From positions 62,001 through 126,000 of the forward strand of contig JAFAZF010000011.1 in the NCBI GenBank assembly GCA_019239915.1: 64,000 nucleotides of DNA. The letters are read 5' to 3'. The notes beneath the pieces were generated by a model that saw only the letters and a list, made by a program, of their open reading frames with translations, was not told where the DNA came from and made no database searches. Every line of letters begins with the position of its first letter. The first letter of the stretch is position 1. Position numbers and translations under genes: made by a program. Source of the stretch: Sphingomonadaceae bacterium (GTDB lineage Bacteria > Pseudomonadota > Alphaproteobacteria > Sphingomonadales > Sphingomonadaceae). Positions 26,489-34,377 of the stretch are shown here, in pieces.

Positions 26489-26643
26489 GGGACTTCTTCA
26501 TCCTCCCCGCGCGCAGCGGGGGGAGGGGAACCGGCGTAGCCGGTGGAGGGGCGCCGCGTCAGCGGCGTGCTTCGCCCGCCGCCCCCTCCACCGCACCTCG
26601 TGCGGTCCCCCTCCCCAGCAAGCTGGGGAGGACCTTCCTATGA
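26485..26643 (+). other. Bridging small open frame across the murG-murC repeat
   Basis: A 52-codon frame starts at ATG 26485, overlapping the murG stop as ATGA. It runs through the whole family B repeat without a stop and ends with TGA 26641-26643, overlapping the murC ATG. The product would be Arg/Pro/Gly-rich and repeat-derived, with no recognised domain. The likely role, if any, is to keep ribosomes moving between murG and murC. An equivalent frame bridges murB and ddl. Confidence 0.4.
26500..26633. repeat. Palindromic repeat, family B (copy 1), between murG and murC
   Basis: About 134 bases of nested inverted repeats. The outer arms are TCCTCCCC and GGGGAGGA. Inner hairpins are built on CCGGCGTAGCCGG and CCGCACCTCGTGCGG, with GGAGGGG and CCCCTCC arms. 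The closing arm GGGGAGGA (26625-26632) lies 8 bases before the murC ATG and acts as its ribosome binding site. A second copy lies between murB and ddl. Confidence 0.88.
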
Positions 26644-28094
26644 AAGGCGTCGCGACCGATATCGGGACGATCCACTTCATCGGCATCGGCGGCATCGGCA
26701 TGTCCGGCATCGCCGAGGTGATGCACAATCTCGGCTACAAGGTGCAGGGCTCGGACGTTGCCGAAGGCTATGTCATCGAGGGGCTGCGCAAGCGCGGCAT
26801 CAAGGTGATGATCGGCCACGCCGCCGAGAATCTCGGCGATGCCGCGGTGGTCGTCACCTCGACCGCGATCAAGCGCGGCAACCCCGAGGTCGAGCTCGCG
26901 CTCGAGCAGCGCGTGCCGGTCGTCCGCCGCGCCGAGATGCTCGCCGAGCTGATGCGGCTGAAGTCGACCGTTGCGGTCGCAGGCACCCACGGCAAGACGA
27001 CGACGACCTCGATGGTCGCGGCGCTGCTCGACGCCGGCGGCGTCGATCCCACCGTGATCAATGGCGGCATCATCAACAGCTACGGCTCGAACGCCCGGCT
27101 CGGCGCGAGCGATTGGATGGTGGTCGAGGCCGACGAGAGCGACGGCAGCTTCCTACGGCTCGACGGCACCTACGCGATCGTCACCAACATCGATCCCGAG
27201 CATCTCGATCACTATGGCTCGTTCGACAAGGTGAAGGACGCGTTCGTCGATTTCGTGGAGAACGTGCCCTTCTACGGCGCCGCAATCATGTGCCTCGATC
27301 ACCCCGAGGTGCAAGCGATCCTGCCGCGCGTGCGCGATCGCCGCGTCGTCACCTACGGCTTCTCGACGCAGGCCGACGTGCGCGGCGTCAACGTGACCCC
27401 GATCCCGGGCGGCAACCGCTTCGAGGCGATCATCCGCCATCGCGACGGCACCGTGCGCTCGATCGAGAATATCGAGCTGCCGATGCCGGGCCGGCACAAC
27501 GTCTCGAACGCGCTCTCGGCGATCGCGGTCGCCCTCGAGATGGGCGTGTCCGACGCAACGATCCAGACCGGCTTCGCGCGCTTCGGCGGCGTCAAGCGGC
27601 GCTTCACCAAGGTCGGCGAGATCGCGCTCGACGGCGGCGCGGTGACGGTGATCGACGATTATGGCCACCACCCGGTCGAGATCCGCGCGGTGCTGGCGGC
27701 GGCGCGCGAGGGCCTGCAGGGCGCGCGCGACGGCGGCCGCGTCATCGCGGTCGTCCAGCCGCACCGCTATACCCGGTTACGCGACCTGATGGAGGAGTTC
27801 CAGCAGGCGTTCAACGATGCCGATCTCGTCTATGTCGCGCCGGTCTATGCCGCCGGCGAGAACGCGATCGACGGCATCGACGCGAACACGCTGGTGCAAG
27901 GCCTGCGCCGGCGCGGGCATCGCTCGGCGAACGAGATCGCCGGTCCTGACGCACTCGCCGAGACGCTGGCGGCCACAATCCAGCCCAACGACATGGTGAT
28001 CTGCCTCGGCGCGGGCGACATCACGAAGTGGGCGGCGGGGCTCGCGGACGCGATCGAAGCGGTACGCGCGAAGGTGGGGGAACCGGCGGAGTGA
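26640..28094 (+). CDS. murC: MurC, UDP-MurNAc:L-Ala ligase
   Basis: Adds L-alanine to UDP-MurNAc. The protein is 484 aa from ATG 26640. The N-terminus has [20 protein letters not shown] and the ATP loop is [15 protein letters not shown] (about residues 112-126). [25 protein letters not shown] and [15 protein letters not shown] are MurC hallmarks. The start is set by the GGGGAGGA closing arm of the family B repeat. A longer in-frame reading from 26448 would only translate murG and the repeat. The stop overlaps murB by 4 bases. Confidence 0.96.
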   Translation: MKGVATDIGTIHFIGIGGIGMSGIAEVMHNLGYKVQGSDVAEGYVIEGLRKRGIKVMIGHAAENLGDAAVVVTSTAIKRGNPEVELALEQRVPVVRRAEMLAELMRLKSTVAVAGTHGKTTTTSMVAALLDAGGVDPTVINGGIINSYGSNARLGASDWMVVEADESDGSFLRLDGTYAIVTNIDPEHLDHYGSFDKVKDAFVDFVENVPFYGAAIMCLDHPEVQAILPRVRDRRVVTYGFSTQADVRGVNVTPIPGGNRFEAIIRHRDGTVRSIENIELPMPGRHNVSNALSAIAVALEMGVSDATIQTGFARFGGVKRRFTKVGEIALDGGAVTVIDDYGHHPVEIRAVLAAAREGLQGARDGGRVIAVVQPHRYTRLRDLMEEFQQAFNDADLVYVAPVYAAGENAIDGIDANTLVQGLRRRGHRSANEIAGPDALAETLAATIQPNDMVICLGAGDITKWAAGLADAIEAVRAKVGEPAE

Positions 28095-29152
28095 GCGAGG
28101 CGGCCTCTCCCAACCCGTTCGTGCTGAGCGAAGTCGAAGCACGTGAGACAAGCGATGCGCCTGCGGCACGTCCTTCGACTGCGCTCACGACGAACGGGGG
28201 AGGTGTGGCTGGCGTAAGGGAAGCGAGCGCGGGCGTTTTTGAATTTTCTCTGGCCGCCGGCGCTTTCACTGCCACGCAGCCGGACGGTGAGATCCAGACC
28301 AACGCTTCCCTCGCCGACTTTATCTGGTTTCGGACGGGCGGCGCGGCGGAACTGTTGTTCCGCCCTCGTTCGGTCGATGCGCTTGCCGCGTTTCTGAAAG
28401 AGTTGCCTCGCTGGGTCCCCGTCATGGCGGTCGGCGTCGGCTCGAACCTGATCGTGCGCGATGGCGGCGTGCCGGGCGTGGTTGTGCGGCTGCCGAAGGC
28501 CTGCGCCAAGGTCGCGATCGAACCGGGTAACCGCATTCGCGCGGGCGCGGCAGCGATGGGGATCACGGTCGCATCGGCCGCGCGCGATGCCGGGATCGCC
28601 GGCCTCGAGTTCCTGCGCGGCATTCCGGGGACGGTCGGCGGCGCGGTGCGGATGAACGCCGGCGCCTATGGCCGCGACGTCTCCGATCTGCTGATCGAGG
28701 CGACGCTGGTGACGCGGGCGGGCGCGGTCGAGACCTGGCCGGCGGCGCTGTTCGGCTATTCCTATCGCCACTCCGAGCTGCCCGAAGGCGCCGTCGTGGT
28801 CGAGGCGCTATTCCAGGGTAGGCCCGGCGACAAGGCCGCGATCGCCGCCGAGATGGACCGCATCGCCACCGAGCGCGAGGCGAGCCAGCCGCTGCGCTCG
28901 AAGACCGGCGGCTCGACGTTCAAGAATCCCGGCGGCCACAAGGCCTGGGCGCTGATCGACGCGGCCGGGTGCCGGGGCCTCAGGATCGGAGACGCACAGG
29001 TTTCCGAGAAGCATTGCAACTTCCTGCTCAACCTCGGCGGCGCGACCTCGGCGGACATCGAGGCGCTTGGCGAGGAAGTGCGCCGCCGCGTGAGGGCGCG
29101 TTCGGGCGTGACGCTCGAATGGGAAATCCAGCGGGTGGGGGAGCGGTCATGA
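28091..29152 (+). CDS. murB: MurB, UDP-N-acetylenolpyruvoylglucosamine reductase, with repeat-encoded N-terminal insert
   Basis: FAD enzyme that reduces UDP-GlcNAc-enolpyruvate to UDP-MurNAc. The protein is 353 aa from GTG 28091, about 50 longer than usual. Residues 9-37 are encoded by a palindromic family A repeat (28115-28199) read in frame, giving [15 protein letters not shown] and onward. The conserved enzyme begins near residue 70 ([17 protein letters not shown]). The FAD-binding part has [18 protein letters not shown] and [20 protein letters not shown]; the C-terminal domain has SGGSTFKNP-like [21 protein letters not shown] start downstream of the repeat (e.g. GTG near 28205) is possible. 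The GTGA overlap with murC favours 28091. Confidence 0.93.
   Translation: MSEAASPNPFVLSEVEARETSDAPAARPSTALTTNGGGVAGVREASAGVFEFSLAAGAFTATQPDGEIQTNASLADFIWFRTGGAAELLFRPRSVDALAAFLKELPRWVPVMAVGVGSNLIVRDGGVPGVVVRLPKACAKVAIEPGNRIRAGAAAMGITVASAARDAGIAGLEFLRGIPGTVGGAVRMNAGAYGRDVSDLLIEATLVTRAGAVETWPAALFGYSYRHSELPEGAVVVEALFQGRPGDKAAIAAEMDRIATEREASQPLRSKTGGSTFKNPGGHKAWALIDAAGCRGLRIGDAQVSEKHCNFLLNLGGATSADIEALGEEVRRRVRARSGVTLEWEIQRVGERS
28115..28199. repeat. Palindromic repeat, family A (copy 4), inside the murB coding region
   Basis: Arms CCGTTCGTGCTGAGCGAAGT and, at the right, GACTGCGCTCACGACGAACGG flank a 30-base centre. It lies wholly within the murB frame, in frame and without a stop. This resembles the palindromic elements of Rickettsia that are inserted into protein-coding genes. 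Confidence 0.88.
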
Positions 29153-29292
29153 TCCTCCCCATCGCAGATGGGGAGGGGGACCGCACGAAGTGCGGTGGAG
29201 GGGCCGCCGACGTAGGTCGGCGGACTGACGTCCGCCGCCCCTCCACCGCCTTCGGCGGTCCCCCTCCCCAAGCAAGCTTGGGGAGGATGTGA
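29149..29292 (+). other. Bridging small open frame across the murB-ddl repeat
   Basis: A 47-codon frame begins at ATG 29149, overlapping the murB stop as ATGA. It crosses the family B repeat and ends at TGA 29290-29292, which overlaps the ddl ATG (TGATG). Layout and overlaps repeat those of the murG-murC junction. The product is Gly/Arg/Pro-rich and probably has no function of its own. Confidence 0.4.
29153..29287. repeat. Palindromic repeat, family B (copy 2), between murB and ddl
   Basis: About 135 bases with outer arms ATCCTCCCC and GGGGAGGAT. Internal hairpins include CCGCACGAAGTGCGG, CCGCCGACGTAGGTCGGCGG and CCGCCTTCGGCGG. The right end GGGGAGGA supplies a Shine-Dalgarno 5 bases before the ddl ATG. 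It is closely related to copy 1 at 26500-26633. Confidence 0.9.
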
Positions 29293-30209
29293 TGGAGTCC
29301 CTCCACGTCGCGGTTCTCATGGGCGGGTGGTCGGCCGAGCGCGAGGTGTCGCTGACCTCGGGCAAGGGCATCGTCGCGGCGCTCGAGGAGCTCGGCCATC
29401 GCGTCACGCCGATCGATATGAACCGCGACGTCGCGCTCAAGCTGCACGACGCGCAGCCCGATGTCGTGTTCAACGCGCTGCACGGCTCGCCCGGCGAGGA
29501 CGGCACGGTGCAGGGCATGCTCGATCTGATGGGGCTGAAATACACCCACTCGGGGCTGGCCACCTCGGTGATCGCGATCGACAAGCAGCTCACCAAGAAC
29601 GAGCTGATGCCGCACGGCATCCGCATGCCCGGCGGCTTCGTCATTGCGAGCGAAAGCCTCTACGCCGCCGATCCGCTGCCGCGCCCCTATGTGCTGAAGC
29701 CGGTCAACGAGGGCTCGTCGGTCGGCGTCGCGATCGTCACCGCGGACGGCAATTACGGCTCGCCGATCGGCCGCGACGTCAAGGGGCCGTGGCAGGATTT
29801 CGAAGAACTGCTCGCCGAGCCGTTCATCAGGGGCCGCGAGCTTACCGTCGCGGTGCTCGGCGAGACGCCGCTCGCGGTGACCGAGCTCAAGCCCAAGTCC
29901 GGCTTCTACGATTACGACGCCAAATATACCGACGGCATGACCATCCACGTCTGCCCGGCGCAGATCCCTGCGGAGATCGCGAGCGCCGCGATGGAGATGG
30001 CGGCGCGCGCGCACCGGCTGCTCGGCTGCAAGGGCACGAGCCGCTCCGATTTCCGCTGGGACGAGGAACAAGGCCTCGCCGGCCTCTATCTCCTCGAAGT
30101 CAACACCCAGCCCGGCATGACCCCGCTCAGCCTCGTGCCCGAGCAGGCGCGCTACGCCGGCTACAGCTACGCCGAACTGGTCCAGCGGATCGTCGAGGAG
30201 GCATTGTGA
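29292..30209 (+). CDS. ddl: D-alanine--D-alanine ligase
   Basis: Makes the D-Ala-D-Ala dipeptide used by MurF. The protein is 305 aa from ATG 29292 (a GTG at 29289 is also in frame). ATP-grasp hallmarks are MGGWSAEREVSLTSGKG (residues about 10-26), ALHGSPGEDGTVQGMLDLMG, KPVNEGSSVGVAIV and LEVNTQPGMTPLSLVPEQA. The ribosome site is the closing arm of the family B repeat. The stop overlaps ftsQ (GTGA). Confidence 0.95.
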   Translation: MESLHVAVLMGGWSAEREVSLTSGKGIVAALEELGHRVTPIDMNRDVALKLHDAQPDVVFNALHGSPGEDGTVQGMLDLMGLKYTHSGLATSVIAIDKQLTKNELMPHGIRMPGGFVIASESLYAADPLPRPYVLKPVNEGSSVGVAIVTADGNYGSPIGRDVKGPWQDFEELLAEPFIRGRELTVAVLGETPLAVTELKPKSGFYDYDAKYTDGMTIHVCPAQIPAEIASAAMEMAARAHRLLGCKGTSRSDFRWDEEQGLAGLYLLEVNTQPGMTPLSLVPEQARYAGYSYAELVQRIVEEAL

Positions 30210-31204
30210 GCGAGAAGGCCAGGATCAGGCGCGGCACGCCCGCCCGCAGCAGCAGCGGGACGGCGCGACGACGGCCGCCGACCGTCACGCAGCAGCGCCG
30301 CCCGGTGACGGTCCAGCGCGGCAAGGTGATGGGCCCGGTGCGCAAGCTGGTGCGCATGCCGGTGCCGATGGCGACGGTGAAGCTCTGGGCCGGGCGCGCC
30401 GCCTGGATCGTCGCGGCGGGTGCGGTCGTCGCGCTCGCGCTGTTCCTGCGGCTGCCGCAGATGGCCGGCGTCGCGATGGGCGAGGGCGTCGGCGCGATGG
30501 GCCTCTCGGTCCGCAACATCCAGATCGACGGCATCCAGCATATGGACCGGCTGACGGTCGCCTCGATCCTCGGCGACCAACAGACGGTGGCGATGCCGCT
30601 GCTCGATCTGCAGGCGATCCGCAAGCAGCTGCTCACCCAGCCCTGGGTCGAGGATGCGCGCGTGTCGCGGCGGCTGCCCGACACGCTGCTCGTCGATATC
30701 GTCGAGCGCAAGCCGGTGGCGATCTGGCAGTTCCACCAGAAGCTCAACCTGATCGACAAGGACGGCCGCGTGCTCGCGCCGGTCGACATCAACGCGATGC
30801 CCGATCTGCCGCTGCTCGTCGGCCCGGATGCCAACACGCGCGAGGCGGCGCTCGCGCAGCTGATGGAGGTCGCGCCGCAGCTGAAGCCGATGATCGCCGG
30901 CGCGAGCTGGGTCGGCGGGCGGCGCTGGGATCTTCGCTTCCAGTCGGGCGAGACGCTCGCGCTGCCGGAAGGCGACGGCGAGGCCAAGGCGGCGCTCGCC
31001 AAGTTCCAGCGGATGGATCAGGCGGCGCGGCTGCTCGGACAAGGCTTCGTCCACTTCGACATGCGCGTGCCCGATCGCCTCTACGTCCGCGTCTCCAAGG
31101 ATCCCGGCAGCAGCGTCACCAACTTGACCAGCAAGCTGGACGGCGCGGCGACGGCCGTGCCCGCGACCAAGACTCCCGCCCCCGCGACGCCCGCCGACAC
31201 CTGA
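30206..31204 (+). CDS. ftsQ: FtsQ, divisome POTRA protein
   Basis: Bitopic inner-membrane protein that bridges early and late divisome proteins through FtsB/FtsL. The protein is 332 aa from GTG 30206. It has a basic cytoplasmic N-terminus of about 60 residues rich in Arg, one membrane helix (about 62-82) and a POTRA domain (LSVRNIQIDGIQHMDRLTVA). The beta domain (PWVEDARVSRRLPDTLLVDI, then ERKPVAIWQ) is family-typical. A Thr/Pro/Ala-rich tail ends the protein. It is followed 13 bases later by ftsA. Confidence 0.93.
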   Translation: MSEKARIRRGTPARSSSGTARRRPPTVTQQRRPVTVQRGKVMGPVRKLVRMPVPMATVKLWAGRAAWIVAAGAVVALALFLRLPQMAGVAMGEGVGAMGLSVRNIQIDGIQHMDRLTVASILGDQQTVAMPLLDLQAIRKQLLTQPWVEDARVSRRLPDTLLVDIVERKPVAIWQFHQKLNLIDKDGRVLAPVDINAMPDLPLLVGPDANTREAALAQLMEVAPQLKPMIAGASWVGGRRWDLRFQSGETLALPEGDGEAKAALAKFQRMDQAARLLGQGFVHFDMRVPDRLYVRVSKDPGSSVTNLTSKLDGAATAVPATKTPAPATPADT

Positions 31205-31217
31205 GGACCAGAGCGCC

Positions 31218-32480
31218 ATGGCCCAGCCCAAACCCGACAAGCTCATCACCGCGCTCGATATCGGATCATCGAAGATCTGCGCGCTCATCGCTCAACCGAC
31301 CGACGGCGGCGAACTTCAGGTGCTCGGCACCGGCCAGCGCGAGAGCCGAGGGGTGCGGCGCGGCTACATCGCCGACATGGGCGCGACCGAAGCGGCGATC
31401 CGCGAGGCGGTCGAGCAGGCCGAGCGCATCGCCAACATCAACATCGAGAACGTCTTCGTCGGCTTCTCGGCGGGCGGGCTCGTCTCGGAGATCGCGTCCG
31501 TCGAGGTCGAGTTGGGCGGCCACCGCATCGAGCAGACCGACATCGACGAGCTGCTCGACACCGGCCGCCGCTCAATCGATCCCGACGGCCGTATGGTGCT
31601 CCATGCCGTGCCGACGCTCTACACGCTCGACGGGCTGCAGGGCGTCAAGAAACCGCTCGGCCTGCATGCCGACCGGCTTGGTGTCGACATCCACGTCGTG
31701 GCGGCCGATCCCTCGCCGATCCGCAATCTCGATCTGTGCGTCCGCTCGGCGCACCTGGCGGTGAAGTCGATCGTCGCCTCGCCGATCGCGGCGGGGCTCT
31801 CCTGTCTCAGCGAGGAAGAGCGCGAGCTCGGCGTCGCGCTCGTCGAGATGGGCGCGGGCGTCACCAACGTGTCGCTGTTCGCCGGCGGCATGCTCGTGGG
31901 CCTCACCTCCATCCCCTACGGCGCCAACGACATCACCGACGACATCGCCTCGGCGTTCGGCACCAAGCGCCAGCAGGCTGAGCGGATGAAATGTTTCCAC
32001 GGTTCGGCGACGACCTCGCCGCGCGACAATCACGAGATGATCGAGGTTGCGCCGATCGGCAGCGACAATGACGGCGCCGAGGGTGGCCGGATCACCAAGG
32101 CGCAACTCATCTCGGTGATCCGCCAGCGTTTAGATCATCTCGTAGGAGAGATCGCCAACGCCCTGAAAGCGCTTGGTTTCACTGGCCCTGTCGGTCGCCA
32201 GGTGGTGCTAACCGGCGGCGGCGCGGAGCTCAAGGGCGTGGCCGACTATGTCCAGGGCGTGCTCGGCCGCGCGGTGCGGATCGGGCGGCCGCGCGGGCTT
32301 TCCGGCCTGCCCGACGCGCATGCCGGCCCCGCCTTCGCGACGCTCGCCGGGCTTGCGCAGTTCGCGGCGTCCGATCCGATGGACCTGCGGCAGATCATCC
32401 CGGCGGAACAGTCGGTTCATCGCATCGGCTCGGGGCGGCTGGTCGGACGTCTGATCTCGGCGTTGAAGAGCGGTTACTGA
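31218..32480 (+). CDS. ftsA: FtsA, actin-like membrane tether of the Z ring
   Basis: ATP-binding actin homologue that anchors FtsZ to the membrane, 420 aa. The N-terminus has ITALDIGSSKICALIAQP (phosphate-1 loop). The SHS2-like region follows, then DVHVVAADPSPIRNLDLCVR, VEMGAGVTNVSLFAGG and GRQVVLTGGGAELKGVADY. The C-terminal amphipathic helix GRLVGRLISALKSGY is the membrane-targeting sequence. There are 125 bases between its stop and ftsZ, more than elsewhere in the cluster, so a local ftsZ promoter may lie there. Confidence 0.96.
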   Translation: MAQPKPDKLITALDIGSSKICALIAQPTDGGELQVLGTGQRESRGVRRGYIADMGATEAAIREAVEQAERIANINIENVFVGFSAGGLVSEIASVEVELGGHRIEQTDIDELLDTGRRSIDPDGRMVLHAVPTLYTLDGLQGVKKPLGLHADRLGVDIHVVAADPSPIRNLDLCVRSAHLAVKSIVASPIAAGLSCLSEEERELGVALVEMGAGVTNVSLFAGGMLVGLTSIPYGANDITDDIASAFGTKRQQAERMKCFHGSATTSPRDNHEMIEVAPIGSDNDGAEGGRITKAQLISVIRQRLDHLVGEIANALKALGFTGPVGRQVVLTGGGAELKGVADYVQGVLGRAVRIGRPRGLSGLPDAHAGPAFATLAGLAQFAASDPMDLRQIIPAEQSVHRIGSGRLVGRLISALKSGY

Positions 32481-32605
32481 GTGGCGCAGAAAGCGCCAAG
32501 AAAAGTGTGGATCGTTAGGATTTTCGCGTGCGTTCGCGATTCGCTTCGGGCAGAATCGCAAATCGAGAGGGCGTGTCGCGCAGGGGACCCTCGGGGAGAT
32601 TGGGA

Positions 32606-34111
32606 ATGAGCATCGAATTCGTCCGGCCGGAAGTGGACGAGCTCCGTCCACGAATCAGCGTGATCGGGGTCGGCGGCGCGGGCGGCAACGCCATCGCCAA
32701 CATGATCCAGTCCGACGTGCAAGGCGTTGATTTCCTTGTCGCGAACACGGACGCGCAGGCGCTCAACTCGTCGATCGCGGAGCGCCGCATCCAGCTCGGC
32801 CTGCGCATCACCCAGGGCCTCGGCGCCGGTTCGCGGCCCGAGATCGGCCGCGCCGCCGCCGAGGAGGCGCTCGAGCAGGTCGAGAAGGCGCTCGAGGGCG
32901 CGCACATGTGCTTCATCGCAGCCGGCATGGGCGGCGGCACCGGCACCGGCGCGGCCCCCGTTATCGCGAAGGCGGCCCGCGACCGCGGCATCCTCACCGT
33001 CGGCGTCGTCACCAAGCCGTTCAGCTTTGAGGGCGCGCGCCGCATGAAGTCGGCCGAGGCCGGCATCGACGAGCTGCAGCGCCACGTCGACACGCTGATC
33101 GTCATCCCCAACCAGAACCTCTTCCTGATCGCGAACCCGAACACGACCTTCAAGGAAGCCTTCCGCATGGCGGACGAGGTGCTCCAGCAGGGCGTGCGCG
33201 GCATCACCGACCTGATGGTCATGCCCGGTCTGATCAACCTCGACTTCGCCGACGTGCGCTCGGTGATGGGCGAAATGGGCAAGGCGATGATGGGCACGGG
33301 CGAGGCCTCGGGCGACAATCGCGCGATCGAGGCGGCCGAGAAGGCGATCGCCAACCCGCTGCTCGACGGCGTCTCGATGCGCGGCGCCAAGGGTGTGATC
33401 GTGTCGATCACCGGCGGCGACGACATGCGCCTGATGGAGGTCGACGAGGCCGCCAACCACATCAAGGAGCTGGTCGACCCCGACGCCAACATCATCTGGG
33501 GTTCGGCGTTCAACAACGATCTCGAGGGCCGCATCCGCGTCTCGGTCGTCGCGACCGGCATCGAGGCGGAGATCAGCTCGAACGCGGAGCCGGCGAAAGT
33601 CTTTGCGTTCCAGCCTTCCGCCCGCCCTAAGTCGGAGCCCGCGACCGCGCCGGCCGCGCAAGCTCCTGTTGCCCAGCCGGCGCCCACCCCCGCGGCCGCT
33701 CCTGCGGCCGCCCAGGCCGCAGCGCCCGCACCCGAGCCGGCGCCCGCTCCGGTCGCCGAGGTAAAGGCCGAGGCTCCGCCGCCCGCGCCGCAGCCTGAGG
33801 CCAAAGCTCCCGAGGCGAAGGCCGAGCCGGCCGTGTCCGACGAGCTGCTGCTCGAGAGCGACAGCGTGCTGACGCCGCCGGTCGAGTCCAACCCGATGCC
33901 CGCGCAGGGCACGCGCCGCTGGATCGCCGAGGAGGAATCCGCGCAGGCGCGCCCCGCGCGTGGCGGCCGCGAAGGCGGCACGCTGTTCGAGCGGATGTCG
34001 TCGATCGCGCGCGGTGCCGCCAAGGCACAGGTCGACGAGGAAGGCGGCGAGGCGAAGGCGGCCGATCCGCTCGACATCCCGCGCTTCCTCAATCGCCAGA
34101 ACAACCAGTAA
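32606..34111 (+). CDS. ftsZ: FtsZ, tubulin-like division GTPase
   Basis: Forms the Z ring. The protein is 501 aa from ATG 32606, with GGGGAG 7 bases upstream. The nucleotide region has [18 protein letters not shown] and the tubulin signature GGGTGTG (residues 109-115). [11 protein letters not shown] and the T7 loop are intact. The linker after about residue 330 is long and Ala/Pro/Glu-rich. The end [13 protein letters not shown] is the conserved peptide that binds FtsA and other partners. An in-frame upstream start at 32528 lacks family support. A strong terminator follows. Confidence 0.97.
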   Translation: MSIEFVRPEVDELRPRISVIGVGGAGGNAIANMIQSDVQGVDFLVANTDAQALNSSIAERRIQLGLRITQGLGAGSRPEIGRAAAEEALEQVEKALEGAHMCFIAAGMGGGTGTGAAPVIAKAARDRGILTVGVVTKPFSFEGARRMKSAEAGIDELQRHVDTLIVIPNQNLFLIANPNTTFKEAFRMADEVLQQGVRGITDLMVMPGLINLDFADVRSVMGEMGKAMMGTGEASGDNRAIEAAEKAIANPLLDGVSMRGAKGVIVSITGGDDMRLMEVDEAANHIKELVDPDANIIWGSAFNNDLEGRIRVSVVATGIEAEISSNAEPAKVFAFQPSARPKSEPATAPAAQAPVAQPAPTPAAAPAAAQAAAPAPEPAPAPVAEVKAEAPPPAPQPEAKAPEAKAEPAVSDELLLESDSVLTPPVESNPMPAQGTRRWIAEEESAQARPARGGREGGTLFERMSSIARGAAKAQVDEEGGEAKAADPLDIPRFLNRQNNQ

Positions 34112-34139
34112 GCCGCACCCGCTGAAGGGTTGTGCGACG

Positions 34140-34171
34140 CGGCCGCCGGGCATCTGCCCGGCGGCCGTTTT
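34140..34171 (+). terminator. Rho-independent terminator after ftsZ
   Basis: A perfect 12-base-pair stem (CGGCCGCCGGGC with GCCCGGCGGCCG), a 4-base loop ATCT and a TTTT run. It closes the dcw cluster 29 bases after the ftsZ stop. Confidence 0.9.
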
Positions 34172-34266
34172 CGTCGCCGCACCGGACCGGTTTGGCGACG
34201 ATCCTTTTCGCTGCCCTTGCGCGGGCTTGAGCGACGGCGCTTAGAGTTTACGTCCAACGATCCAGA

Positions 34267-34377
34267 CCGTTCGCTTCGCGCGGAGGGTCGAGCGTGCCGA
34301 GACCGCAGCCGAGAACGCGCCCGTGGCCGGTCTCGACAGGCGCTTCTCAGTGGCGCTCGAAGCTGCTCGAACCGAAC
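34267..34377. repeat. Diverged palindromic repeat, related in reverse orientation to the copy at 63309-63401
   Basis: The sequence from CCGTTCGCTTCG to CTCGAACCGAAC follows, base for base with small gaps, the reverse complement of the element at 63309-63401. Shared blocks include GCGGAGGGT, GCGCCCGTGGCCGGT and CTCGACA. The element ends at the ATG at 34378. Its GGAGGG (34282-34287) and GTG (34294) make a good-looking start that I think is repeat-derived. Confidence 0.7.

Noticed and set aside
26500-29287. CRISPR arrays in the repeat-rich gaps
   Set aside because: The repeats are palindromes with nested hairpins, not short direct repeats with regular unique spacers; no cas gene is present.
34294-34377. 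GTG 34294 as the start of the SPOR protein
   Set aside because: The ribosome site and the codons that follow lie within a repeat also found in reverse at 63309-63401, and the start would place the signal peptide about 50 residues in.
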